The notes under the pieces were generated by a model. The model saw nothing but the letters and a program-made list of their open reading frames with translations. It was not told the DNA's origin and searched no databases. Positions 45,719 to 54,784 of a stretch of 64,000 bases of DNA are shown here, piece by piece (within the stretch, counting starts at the first letter, position 1; each line of letters starts with the position of its first letter). Made by a program: the position numbers and the translations under genes. Source of the stretch: Corynebacterium cystitidis (GTDB taxonomy: Bacteria; Actinomycetota; Actinomycetes; Mycobacteriales; Mycobacteriaceae); contig NZ_LT906473.1 of assembly GCF_900187295.1 (NCBI RefSeq), positions 2,294,001 to 2,358,000 of the forward strand, in the 5' to 3' direction.

Positions 45719-46999
45719 TTATTTCACGCCACATGCGCGACGGATCGCCCCGACCATGCCGTTGAAAGCAATGGTGGGGGTCACCGCCTGGTCGAGGTGG
45801 GTGCGGCATTTCGCTATCGCATCTTGGCATGCCACCAATCCTTCTACCGACACGCGTGCGCCAATCTCGCGCGCTAATCCTTCGAAGTCGGGGTGGGTCA
45901 GCCCAACACCTGCACCGGTCTTGACCACTAGCGCGTCACGGTATACACCGGCCAAGTCCACCAGCGCCAAGTCAAGTACATCACGTTTGCGCCGGGTGCT
46001 TCTGGCTTTTTGTCGCGACTCGAGCTCCTTTAAGGTACCGGCTGTTCCGCGCAGCGCCTTCGCTGCGCCTTTTCCCTTGGCCCCCATCCCCAAGGCCTGT
46101 TCAAGCTTTGCGCGTTCCTCAGCATCGGCCTCGGCGTGGGAGTCGATGGCTTCTTTGTCCACTGCCTTCAGAAGGCTACTGACGGCCTGGAAGGCCTGGT
46201 CGCCGTGGAAGATGAGCTCGGCCAGGTTGATCACTTGAGCGCGGCGCTGCTGCATGCTCGGCTCTTTGACCAAGGCGCGAGCACGGCCAACGTGGTGTAA
46301 GGAGGTTGCTGCTGCCAGCCGTGCGTCAGATTCGGTGGCACCTTCTTCTTCAGTGAGGAGGCGTACGATCTCTGCCGTCGAAGGAGCCGGAATATACAGG
46401 TGGCGGCAGCGCGAACGCAGTGTCTGTGAAAAGTCCTCCGGATCCGTCGACGGCGCACACATCACGATGACGGTCGACGCTGGCGGCTCCTCCACAGTTT
46501 TGAGCAGTGCGTCAGCTGCTTCGGGGGTGAGGCGGTCTGCATCCTCGATGATGATCACCCGCCACGGGGCGATCGTCGGCAAGCGTGCTGCTTGCGCTAC
46601 CACCTCGTCGACTGTCTTCTTCGAAATGGAAAGCTCCTGGGGCACGATGTGGACGATGTCGGTGTGCGATCCGCCGAACGCGTCGCGGCAACCTTGGCAT
46701 TGGCCACAGCCGGTCTCGTGCGCGTCGGTGCATACGAGCGCGGCGGCAAAGGCTACGGCGGTGGTGGAGCGGCCGGCGCCGGGAGGGCCGGTCAATAGCC
46801 AGGAGTGGGTCATGGCGCGGGTATCGATATCTGTCGTGCCGACGGAGGAGGCACCGACGGCGGAGGCACCGCCGGCGGGGGCACCGACGGAGGAGGCACC
46901 GTGCCCTGCTTTTGCACGGGCTGCAGCGGCGGCGGACAAGACGGTGTCGCGGACTTTGGGGCTGTCCGCGAGCCGTGCCGTAACGCTGCGAGTGATCAC
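45719..46999 (-). CDS. holB: DNA polymerase III delta' subunit
   Basis: A 426-residue clamp-loader subunit. P-loop LLTGPPGAGRSTTA (Arg in place of the usual Lys, common in actinobacterial delta'), the zinc module CTDAHETGCGQCQGC, IIEDADRLTPEAADALLKTVEEPP and the sensor region TLRSRCRHLYIPAP. A four-fold Gly/Ala/Ser/Val repeat (about residues 34-53) is inserted between the N-terminal helix and the P-loop. Starts with GTG at 46999, divergent from cyaB. The C-terminal collar domain is complete. Confidence 0.92.
   Translation of the reverse strand: MITRSVTARLADSPKVRDTVLSAAAAARAKAGHGASSVGAPAGGASAVGASSVGTTDIDTRAMTHSWLLTGPPGAGRSTTAVAFAAALVCTDAHETGCGQCQGCRDAFGGSHTDIVHIVPQELSISKKTVDEVVAQAARLPTIAPWRVIIIEDADRLTPEAADALLKTVEEPPASTVIVMCAPSTDPEDFSQTLRSRCRHLYIPAPSTAEIVRLLTEEEGATESDARLAAATSLHHVGRARALVKEPSMQQRRAQVINLAELIFHGDQAFQAVSSLLKAVDKEAIDSHAEADAEERAKLEQALGMGAKGKGAAKALRGTAGTLKELESRQKARSTRRKRDVLDLALVDLAGVYRDALVVKTGAGVGLTHPDFEGLAREIGARVSVEGLVACQDAIAKCRTHLDQAVTPTIAFNGMVGAIRRACGVK
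46841..46900 (-). repeat. In-frame 15-bp minisatellite inside holB
   Basis: Four 15-bp units (type GACGGAGGAGGCACC) at 46841-46855, 46856-46870, 46871-46885 and 46886-46900, encoding GASSV, GAPAG, GASAV and GASSV in the delta' protein. Copy changes would keep the frame. Confidence 0.9.
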
Positions 47000-47096
47000 T
47001 CCACTACCCTACTTCATCTTGCGTGGGTACCACCAAGCACCAACTAAGTCCTGCCTTGGCCCCGCTTAGGCTGAATGAGCGATAGAGTAATACACC

Positions 47097-48623
47097 ATGA
47101 ATCGTTTGTGGCTCGCCCTGAAGTGGCTTATGAGCACCTCGTGGCCTTTGTACGCCGCAAACCTTTTGGTTACCAACCTTTTGGGTGCGGTTGCGATCAT
47201 GTTGTTTGTGCGCTACCTCATCCCCATGCCGGAGGTGTTGACGTTTGCGTCGGAAGCCTCGAGCTTGACGACGATCGGCATTGTGTACGTAATTTTTGCC
47301 GTGCTGGTGGGCATTATTGCCACCTTGTTTATGCTGCGTCCGGTGTTTGACTGGCAACGTCACCCTGATGATCATGACCCGAATATGGTGCGCAACCTGG
47401 TGATGCGGGTGCCGGTGATGCAGACACTTGTGGTGGTGATCGTGTGGGTGATTGGCATAGTCATCGCGGTGGTTGCAGCGGGCCAGGTCAGTTCACGCTT
47501 TGCTGTAGTTGTTGGCTTTTCGACGGCGCTTGCGTGTCTTGTTGTGGCACTGTTGACGTACCTGCAGGCTGAGCGGTTGGTGCGCCCGGTGGCAGCTGCG
47601 GCGTTGGCACGCCGGTTTGAGGATTCCACCCTGGAGCCACCAATTAAATACCGCCTGTATATGACGTGGCTAACAACGTCGGCGGTGCCTCTGATCGGTA
47701 TTGTTTTGCTGTTGTGGGCCCAGCATGCTGGCTATTTCACTGGTAATGCCGGCGAGTTGATGCCTGCGATTGTGGCGTTGGCGGGTGCGGCGCTGGTCAC
47801 TGGTTTTGTTGGTATGGCCTTTGCCATTTCATCTGTGGTGGACCCGATCCACGAGCTGCATCAAGCGATCAATCGGGTGCGCCGCGGTGAGAATGATACC
47901 CAGGTGGATATTTACGACGGTTCTGAGCTGGGTGTGCTCCAGGCTGGGTTCAACGAGATGATGCGTGGCTTGAGTGAACGCAAGCGTGTCCGTGACATCT
48001 TTGGCCGTTACGTGGGCGCCGAAGTAGCCCAGCGCGCACTAGCAGAGAAACCTGAGCTTGGTGGTGAAGACCGCAAAGTGGCCGTGCTCTTTATTGACGT
48101 GATCGGGTCGACCACCTTCGCTGTGAACCACACTCCCGAAGAAGTTGTGGAGGCCCTCAACGAGTTCTTCGAGATCGTGGTGGAGGTTGTGCACCGCAAC
48201 CGTGGCGTGATTAATAAATTCCAGGGTGATGCGGCACTCGCTGTGTTTGGTGCTCCTGCGAACCTGAACGACGCCACCTCCCATGCTTTGCAGGCCGCCC
48301 GTGAGCTGCGCACTGAGCTGCGTGGCCTGGAGCTGCAGGCTGGTATCGGTGTGGCAGCCGGCCATGTGGTTGCCGGCCACATTGGGGGCCACGACCGTTT
48401 CGAGTACACCGTGATCGGCGATGCCGTGAACTCAGCGGCACGCCTTACGGACATGGCTAAAGACACTCCTGGCCGCGTGCTCACTAATGCCGCCACTTTG
48501 CGTGGTGCTAATGAGGCGGAAAAGGCCCGCTGGACGCTGATGAAGTCGATCGAGCTGCGCGGCCGCCACAAGATGACGCAGCTGGCCCGCCCGGTGCGCT
48601 CGACAATGGCCGACCGCTACTAG
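47097..48623 (+). CDS. cyaB: Membrane-bound class III adenylate cyclase
   Basis: A 508-residue enzyme with six membrane spans in the first 250 residues, a HAMP-like linker (VDPIHELHQAINRVRRGEND) and a class III cyclase domain: metal aspartates in VAVLFIDVIGSTTF and NKFQGDAALAVFG, and GIGVAAGHVVAGHIGG plus YTVIGDAVNSAARL. It makes cAMP, which in corynebacteria activates GlxR. TAGAGT at 47083-47088 lies 8 bases before the ATG without a Shine-Dalgarno, so the mRNA is probably leaderless. Confidence 0.94.
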   Translation: MNRLWLALKWLMSTSWPLYAANLLVTNLLGAVAIMLFVRYLIPMPEVLTFASEASSLTTIGIVYVIFAVLVGIIATLFMLRPVFDWQRHPDDHDPNMVRNLVMRVPVMQTLVVVIVWVIGIVIAVVAAGQVSSRFAVVVGFSTALACLVVALLTYLQAERLVRPVAAAALARRFEDSTLEPPIKYRLYMTWLTTSAVPLIGIVLLLWAQHAGYFTGNAGELMPAIVALAGAALVTGFVGMAFAISSVVDPIHELHQAINRVRRGENDTQVDIYDGSELGVLQAGFNEMMRGLSERKRVRDIFGRYVGAEVAQRALAEKPELGGEDRKVAVLFIDVIGSTTFAVNHTPEEVVEALNEFFEIVVEVVHRNRGVINKFQGDAALAVFGAPANLNDATSHALQAARELRTELRGLELQAGIGVAAGHVVAGHIGGHDRFEYTVIGDAVNSAARLTDMAKDTPGRVLTNAATLRGANEAEKARWTLMKSIELRGRHKMTQLARPVRSTMADRY

Positions 48624-48736
48624 ACCCCGTCCCGGGCCCTGGCTGATCAGCCCATCTGCGCTGAGAGTGGAAATAGCCGGTGCAGCGGATGTGGGAAGTA
48701 CCCGGCTGCCGTTCCGGTGATGCCAACTATCACACC

Positions 48737-48796
48737 TTATCTGAAATTATCTGGCCGTATCTAAAAAACTGAATACGGCCACATATTTTCAGATAA
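48737..48796. repeat. 60-bp imperfect palindrome, copy A (3' of ATPase gene)
   Basis: The left arm (48737-48760) begins TTATCTGAAATTATCTGG and pairs with the right arm (48773-48796) at 22 of 24 positions, around a 12-base loop CTAAAAAACTGA. A second copy stands at the other side of the ATPase gene in the same orientation, with 23 of 24 left-arm bases and the whole loop identical. Confidence 0.88.
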
Positions 48797-48858
48797 ATCG
48801 GTGTAAATCGGCAGGAATGCAGGGAGGCTCTTCTCACATGGGCTCTTCTAGCATTGAC

Positions 48859-50059
48859 CTAGCTCTCCGGTGTTGTCCCGTGTTCCATCCTGCTGATATA
48901 CGCCGCCATTCCTGGGACTGTAAACTGGACTATCCCATGTTCAGGGGCGAAAATTAGCCCTTTATCAGTCAGATTTTTTCGGTTATTACTCAGCGAGCCA
49001 ATGGTTGCTCCAAGGTGGTCGGCGATATCGCGGGTGGCAATTTGTTCGGTTCCTAATTCTGCCATTGCTACGAGAAATCGCTTCTCACCTGGTGTTGCTC
49101 TCTCCCATCGGTTAGGAAAGAACCCAGCATCCAAGGCTTCTGTCCCCTCTGCAACCGCAAGTTCTGCGTCTTTTAATGTAAAAGGCGAACTCGGCGCAAC
49201 ATTCCAGATCGCTTTTCCATATTCCTGGAGGAAGTACGGGTAATTCAGGGCGGTGCTCACCAGTTCATTTACCGCTTCCGGCCGGTAGGAAACATTTTGC
49301 AAGCGCGCTGGCTCTTCCAAAGCTGCAGCTGCGGCGAGGTCAGATTAGGGGGCCAATCTTGCGGTACTCAAAGAGCCGTTCCGCATAAGACTGAGATTCT
49401 GCGAGTTTCTGAGGTAGCGTCGGCAAGCCCGCCCCAAACACGTAAAAAGGCAAACCCTTCTGCCCGGCTTGGTGTTGCGCTGTGATGATCGCTGCCATGA
49501 GTTCAGAATCTAAGTCCTGCATTTCATCAATAAAGAAGGCAATTGCTTTCCCATCCTTACGGGCAGATTCGGCAACTCCCAGCACGAGCTCTTCCAAGTC
49601 CATGCCGATGTCACCCGAATCCGACACCCCTTTTTGGGCTGGCACATCAAGGGCGACATCAACACCTCCAACATGCAGGGCAAAAGAGGAAATCACTGGT
49701 AACGCTTCCCGGAAATGCGCCCACTTCTTACGCAGTGATACTTTGCGGGCGCATAAGGCCAATTCACGAGCCAACCGTGCACGCACACGGTTCTTCCCGG
49801 CGTTATCAGCGCTTGCCTCGAACTGCACGATCAGCCAGTCGGCTTGTTCTGCCCGGGCGGCCATTTCATTAAGCAAGACTGTCTTGCCTACTCCGCGTAG
49901 TCCCGACAAAATGACGCCCCGGTTGTGCATACCAAGCTCGGCTCGCGTAATGATGGAATCGATGAGGTCAAGTTCTGCTTCACGCCCTGTCAAAGCGGGT
50001 GGGCGCAACCCCGCGCCTGGGAAATATGGGTTGAGCGTCTGATCCATGTAGCCCGCCAT
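48859..50059 (-). pseudogene. AAA ATPase gene with one frameshift
   Basis: The first frame (50059 to 49340) has an AAA/archaeal-ATPase-type domain: LTGREAELDLIDS, Walker A GLRGVGKTVLLNEMA and Walker B IAFFIDEMQDLDSE. It runs into a TGA just after EYRKIGP. The next frame continues with SDLAAAALEEPARLQNV, PYFLQEYGKAIW and a C-terminal winged helix (TRDIADHLGATIGSLSNNRK). Removing one A at 49345-49346 restores a single protein of about 400 residues. Such ATPases occur in many dispersed copies in actinobacteria; their job is unknown. The gene is bracketed by two copies of a 60-bp palindrome. Confidence 0.8.
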
Positions 50060-50066
50060 ATCCGGT

Positions 50067-50126
50067 TTATCTGAAAATATCTGGCCGTATCTAAAAAACT
50101 GAATACGGCTAGATAATTATGGATAA
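50067..50126. repeat. 60-bp imperfect palindrome, copy B (5' of ATPase gene)
   Basis: Left arm TTATCTGAAAATATCTGGCC... (50067-50090), the same 12-base loop as copy A, and a right arm (50103-50126) matching at 19 of 24 positions. It covers the probable promoter of the ATPase gene and starts only 8 bases from its first ATG. Confidence 0.88.
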
Positions 50127-50139
50127 ATCGCTCACTTCC

Positions 50140-50874
50140 TCACTGCGTAAGGCCATCCACCAGCAACATCGCCCCAACACTAGTTGCCCCCAGGGTCACG
50201 CCTTCGAGCATGCCGATCCAGAAGTTGTGCTGCTTATCTTTCAGCAGAGTGTTGCGCACTAAGCGCAGCCCCTCACCTGCCAGCATCAGGTTCGCCCCGT
50301 GCCCAATGCCACCCTCAGCGGTGGTGCTGTGGCGGAAGCGTTCATCGTCGGCAAGCGCGGCGGTGGCCACGGCAGCGGATCCTCCCAGTGCTACAGCCGG
50401 AATCAGCTTCCGATTCTTCCAGGCTGCCAGCCCCACACCCGCTGCAACCAGTACGCCACCGAGGGCAGCGTCGCGTGCGTTGACAGCAGCACGCTTATCG
50501 ACGAGGCGCGTGATCCATCCTGCGTGCTCGCCCACAACAGCAGCAACGCCGAGCCCAGAAGACTGCGTCGGCACGCGCACCTGCTCATAGGCCGCGACGC
50601 CCCCAGAGAATGCACCGGCGGCCAGGGCTGCCTTTTGCCCGGTGCGTAACGACGAGCGCAACGGCTGACCAGCTAGCAGGGGCAGAATAACTGGCTCGAG
50701 TACCCGCAAAGCGGTCTGCTTATCAAAGACGCGCAGCCAGCAGGCAATCTCACTGACGGTGAGGTACGCGAGGCGCTCAGGACGCTTCAGAGCTTTCTTC
50801 ACTGACTGTGTCAGCGCTTCCATCCCCTGGGCGGTGCGCTGGACACACTGACCGGTTCCGAGTTCTGCTGGCAT
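50140..50874 (-). CDS. Hypothetical membrane-associated protein between topA and cyaB
   Basis: A 244-residue protein with a helical N-terminal part (KKALKRPERLAYLTVSEIACWL) and an Ala/Gly/Leu-rich second half with three or four weak membrane segments (AALGGVLVAAGVGLAAW, AVALGGSAAVATAALA, MLEGVTLGATSVGAMLLV). No family is recognised beyond corynebacterial proteins at the same place after topA. It starts 6 bases after the topA stop, so it is co-transcribed with topA. Two perfect copies of the 13-bp word lie inside in opposite orientation (50345, 50492). Confidence 0.75.
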   Translation of the reverse strand: MPAELGTGQCVQRTAQGMEALTQSVKKALKRPERLAYLTVSEIACWLRVFDKQTALRVLEPVILPLLAGQPLRSSLRTGQKAALAAGAFSGGVAAYEQVRVPTQSSGLGVAAVVGEHAGWITRLVDKRAAVNARDAALGGVLVAAGVGLAAWKNRKLIPAVALGGSAAVATAALADDERFRHSTTAEGGIGHGANLMLAGEGLRLVRNTLLKDKQHNFWIGMLEGVTLGATSVGAMLLVDGLTQ

Positions 50875-50880
50875 GGTGTC

Positions 50881-53847
50881 CTACTTTCTCCGTGAGCCCG
50901 CCTTCACCACACGCTTGGTGGTCTGCGGAGGCTTCTTTACGGTTTTCTTCGTGGCCTTCTTGGCCACCTTCGTGGCCTTCTTGGCCACCTTCGTGGCCTT
51001 CTTGGTCGCCTTCTTGGCCTTCTTGGCCACCTTCTTCGCCGGTGCCCCACCTTCTTCGGCCATGCGGGCGCGCCGAGCTGACAGCAGCTCGTTGGCGCGC
51101 TGGTCAGTCATGGTCTCCGGGGTGTCGCCACGCTGCAGTGATGCGTTGGTTTCACCGTCGGTGACATAAGCGCCGAAGCGGCCATCCTTCACACTCATGG
51201 GTCTGCCGGACACGTCGTTGTCGCCCAACATTTTCAGCGGCGGTTTCGCAGCTTGGCGGCCACGGCGCTTCGGCTCCGCGTAAATGCGGCGGGCTTCCTC
51301 CAGCGTGATCTCAAAGATCTGCTCCTCGCTGGCCAGCGAACGGGAATCGTTGCCCTTCTTCAGATACGGGCCATAGCGACCATTCTGAGCAGTAATCATT
51401 TCACCGTCGGCTGGGTCCTCACCAACCTCGCGCGGCAGGCTGAGCAGCTTGAGTGCTTCCTCCAAGGTCACGCTCGCTGATTCCATCGAGCTAAATAGCG
51501 ACGCCGTCTTAGGTTTGAGCTTCTCATCAACATACTCGGCGATGCGCTTTTCTTTCTGCTTGGCAGCAGTCTTGGTTTCCCAGTTCTTCGCCCGCATGCC
51601 GTCGGCAGCACGCTGCTCGTCTTCAGCCTTGCGTTCTTGGGCAACAATGTCTTCTGCCTCAGCTTCGGCTTTTTCGCGCTCGTCGTCACGCACAACCTCG
51701 GTGACGTACGGGCCGTAGCGGCCTTCGCGCGCCACCACCATGCGGCCGTTGTCAGGGTTTTCACCCAACTCGCGGCCAGACTGAGGGGTGGCAAACAGCT
51801 TCTCAGCCATCTCGAGGGTGACCTCGTCAGGCGTTGCTGATTCCGGCAGGTTCGCGCGCTGATATTCCGGCTCACCCTCATCTGTCACCCCGACCTGGCG
51901 CTCCAGGTACGGCCCATAGCGGCCCACACGCACATTAATGGCGCGGCCGTGCGCGTCGTCGAAAAGCTTCAAAGAGTTCACCGCGCGCGCATCGATGGAC
52001 TCAAGGTTGGTCTCAATCAAAGATTTCAGGCCACCGCGACGCGCCACGGATTCGGCCGTGGATTCGTCAGCTTCGGCATCGCCAAAGTAGAAGCCGTTGA
52101 GCCATTCGGTGCGATCTTCATTGCCCGCGGCAATCTCATCCAGCTCGTCTTCCATGGAAGAGGTGAAGTCATAGTCAACCAGGGCGTCAAAGTTTTCTTC
52201 CAGCAGGCCCACCACCGAGAATGCGACCCAACTTGGCACCAGGGCGTTGCCGCGGACAAAGACATAGCCACGGTCCTGGATGGTCTTGATGATCGACGCA
52301 TACGTCGACGGGCGACCAATCCCTAAGTCCTCCATCTTCTTCACCAGGCTGGCCTCGGTATAACGGGCCGGTGGATTGGTGGAGTGCCCGTCGGCGGTGA
52401 TCTTCTGCGCAATCAACGCATCACCCTTGGCCAGCTGCGGCAGGTGCGATTCCTTCGCATCCTGAGAATCCGAGTAGGCACGCAACCAACCCGGGAACGT
52501 AATTGTGCGGCCGGTCGCACTGAACTCGGCGTGCTCGCCGGTGGTGGCGGTACCGGAGATGGTCACCTTCATCGAAGTCCCCTTCGCATCCGCCATCTGG
52601 GAGGCCACGGTACGCTGCCAGATCAGCTCATAAAGCTTGAACTCCTCAGCATCAAGCTGGCCCGCCAGCTGGCCAGGGGTGGCAAAACGCTCGCCCGCCG
52701 GGCGGATCGCCTCGTGGGCTTCCTGCGAGTTTTTCACCTTCCGGTCATAAGTGCGTGGACTGGGCGAGACGTAGTTGTCGCCATACAGCTCGGTGGCGGC
52801 GCGTCGTGCAGCGCTCAACCCCTGCTTGGACAGCGAGGTCGAGTCTGTACGCATATACGTAATGTGGCCATTTTCATAGAGTCGCTGCGCAATCCGCATG
52901 GTGCGCGCCGAGGTGAAATGCAGCTTACGGCCGGCCTCCTGTTGCAGCGTCGACGTCATAAACGGAGCGTATGGGCGGCGGGTGTAGGGTTTTTCCTCCA
53001 CCGAGTCCACGCTCATATCGGCCTTGTCTAAGGCCTCAGCCAGTCTTTCCGCCGCTTGCTTATCGACGACATATACTTCGCTGCTCTTGAGCTGGCCACG
53101 GTCGTCGAAATCGCGTCCTTGGGCAATGCGCTTGCCGTCAACGGCTGAGAGCTTAGCATCGAAGGTCGACGTTGCAGGCTCCGTCGACGGGGCCTGCGAC
53201 GTCGATACTGTGAGGTCCCAGTACTCTGCGGAGATAAACGCCATGCGCTCACGTTCGCGTTCCACGATCACGCGCGTGGCAACGGACTGCACACGTCCCG
53301 CAGACAAACGTGGCATGACCTTCTTCCACAGCACCGGGGAGACTTCGTAGCCGTAGAGCCGGTCTAAGATGCGGCGGGTCTCTTGGGCGTCGACAAGATC
53401 TGTGTCGAGCTCACGGGTGTTCTCTGCGGCTTCTTGGATGGCGGACTTGGTGATCTCGTTAAACACCATGCGCTCGACCGGTACTTTCGGCTTGAGCGTT
53501 TCCAGCAAGTGCCAGGCGATGGCCTCGCCCTCGCGGTCCGGGTCTGTTGCCAGCAGCAGTTTGTCGGCCTGTTTCAGCTTGGCGCGCAGGTCAGCGACTT
53601 TCTTCTTTTTATCCGGGCTAACCACGTAGATAGGCTCGAAGTCTTTCTCGGGGTTCACGCCGAGCTTGGCCCACGGTTGCTTTTTGTATTTGTCCGGAAT
53701 GTCAGCTGCACGCCCGGGCAGGTCACGAATGTGCCCCACGGAGGCTTCGACAAGGTAGTCGTCGCCCAAGTAGTTCTGGATCTTCTTCGCCTTAGTCTGC
53801 GACTCGACGATGACCAGGGTCTTACCTGATCCGCTTCCATCCGCCAC
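50881..53847 (-). CDS. topA: DNA topoisomerase I
   Basis: A 988-residue type IA topoisomerase that relaxes negative supercoils. TOPRIM domain at the N-terminus (TLVIVESQTKAKKIQ, ATDPDREGEAIAWHL), the active-site tyrosine Y331 in ITYMRTDSTSLS, then repeated C-terminal domains (GRYGPYL/Y motifs at several places) in place of zinc fingers. The last 55 residues are Lys/Ala/Thr repeats (KKATKVA units), typical of actinobacterial enzymes and needed for processivity there. It opens a leftward operon with the membrane gene at 50140. Confidence 0.96.
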   Translation of the reverse strand: MADGSGSGKTLVIVESQTKAKKIQNYLGDDYLVEASVGHIRDLPGRAADIPDKYKKQPWAKLGVNPEKDFEPIYVVSPDKKKKVADLRAKLKQADKLLLATDPDREGEAIAWHLLETLKPKVPVERMVFNEITKSAIQEAAENTRELDTDLVDAQETRRILDRLYGYEVSPVLWKKVMPRLSAGRVQSVATRVIVERERERMAFISAEYWDLTVSTSQAPSTEPATSTFDAKLSAVDGKRIAQGRDFDDRGQLKSSEVYVVDKQAAERLAEALDKADMSVDSVEEKPYTRRPYAPFMTSTLQQEAGRKLHFTSARTMRIAQRLYENGHITYMRTDSTSLSKQGLSAARRAATELYGDNYVSPSPRTYDRKVKNSQEAHEAIRPAGERFATPGQLAGQLDAEEFKLYELIWQRTVASQMADAKGTSMKVTISGTATTGEHAEFSATGRTITFPGWLRAYSDSQDAKESHLPQLAKGDALIAQKITADGHSTNPPARYTEASLVKKMEDLGIGRPSTYASIIKTIQDRGYVFVRGNALVPSWVAFSVVGLLEENFDALVDYDFTSSMEDELDEIAAGNEDRTEWLNGFYFGDAEADESTAESVARRGGLKSLIETNLESIDARAVNSLKLFDDAHGRAINVRVGRYGPYLERQVGVTDEGEPEYQRANLPESATPDEVTLEMAEKLFATPQSGRELGENPDNGRMVVAREGRYGPYVTEVVRDDEREKAEAEAEDIVAQERKAEDEQRAADGMRAKNWETKTAAKQKEKRIAEYVDEKLKPKTASLFSSMESASVTLEEALKLLSLPREVGEDPADGEMITAQNGRYGPYLKKGNDSRSLASEEQIFEITLEEARRIYAEPKRRGRQAAKPPLKMLGDNDVSGRPMSVKDGRFGAYVTDGETNASLQRGDTPETMTDQRANELLSARRARMAEEGGAPAKKVAKKAKKATKKATKVAKKATKVAKKATKKTVKKPPQTTKRVVKAGSRRK
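50951..51034 (-). repeat. 21-bp tandem repeat encoding the TopA lysine tail
   Basis: Four units of the type GTGGCCTTCTTGGCCACCTT (21 bp each) at 50951, 50972, 50993 and 51014, the last two diverged. They encode KKATKVA-like heptads. Copy number changes would lengthen or shorten the DNA-binding tail in frame. Confidence 0.88.
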
Positions 53848-54135
53848 GGTGTGTGTACCTCAATTCGTTAGGTGCAAGCCTGTGTGTCTTACTGGCATAG
53901 TGCCTTACCATATTCAAACTTTATGCAGAATGTCACAATTCGGCTTACACCATGTAAATATTTATCTGCCGGGAAACCTAGCACATTTGTTCGCCGGCGG
54001 GGGGATTAATTAATACGGTGCCTATCTTTTTGACCTTAACACTGCTCGCGTTTGCCCATCATTTATCTCCGAGCGAAGCACGAAAACAGAACTTCCAATA
54101 GAGTTTCTTACAGGTTTGAAAAAAGGTAGGTAGCA

Positions 54136-54762
54136 GTGGCTGATTCCATCGTTTTGTGGCTCGAACAACTCATGACGATGCCCATTTTCTACCCTTTGGT
54201 CACCCTGTTGATCATCCTGGATGCCCTTGCCCCCATCGTGCCTTCAGAGACGGTGTTGAACTTGGCTGGCGCATTTTCGGGTTCTCAAGGTGTGCCAAAC
54301 GTGTGGCTCCTAATCGCGTTCTCTCTGCTTGGTGCCGTGATCGGCGACAATATTTGTTATCTCATGGGAACCCGTCTTGTCACCTTTGTGGACAGACTTG
54401 ACCCAGAGTCCAAAGCTGGACAATCGGTGACCTGGGTACGGCGCAATATGCGCAGACGTGCGGGCGTGACCATTATCGTGGCCCGGTTCCTCCCCTGGGC
54501 CCGCTGGGTGGCCACCATCATCTTGGGCTCAGTGCGTTACCCGTGGCCGGTGTTTTTTATCTACGACACCCTGGGCGCTACTTTGTGGGCGTTCCAGACA
54601 GTGTTGATTGGCTATCTTGGTGGCTCTTTGTTCCAAGAAAACCCACTGCTTGGCATGATCGTTGGTGTCATCTTAGGTACCGCGGTGGGTGCGCTGATTC
54701 AGAAGTCCCAGGAACGGGTTTTTGAGTGGGTCGACGAACGTCGCGGCTATTCCCGGTTGTAG
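54136..54762 (+). CDS. DedA family membrane protein
   Basis: A 208-residue DedA/VTT-domain protein with about five hydrophobic segments. Family marks: EDxxP-like IVPSETVLNLAGAF near residue 35, GAVIGDNICYLMGTR, and VARFLPWARWVATIILG with the conserved Arg and Pro, then a re-entrant-loop region YDTLGATLWAF. DedA proteins move or flip phospholipids and undecaprenyl phosphate. GTG start at 54136 after AAAAGGTAGG. A one-mismatch copy of the 13-bp word directly follows the stop (54763-54775). Confidence 0.9.
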   Translation: MADSIVLWLEQLMTMPIFYPLVTLLIILDALAPIVPSETVLNLAGAFSGSQGVPNVWLLIAFSLLGAVIGDNICYLMGTRLVTFVDRLDPESKAGQSVTWVRRNMRRRAGVTIIVARFLPWARWVATIILGSVRYPWPVFFIYDTLGATLWAFQTVLIGYLGGSLFQENPLLGMIVGVILGTAVGALIQKSQERVFEWVDERRGYSRL

Positions 54763-54784
54763 CGCTTAACGACGTTTATTAGCA

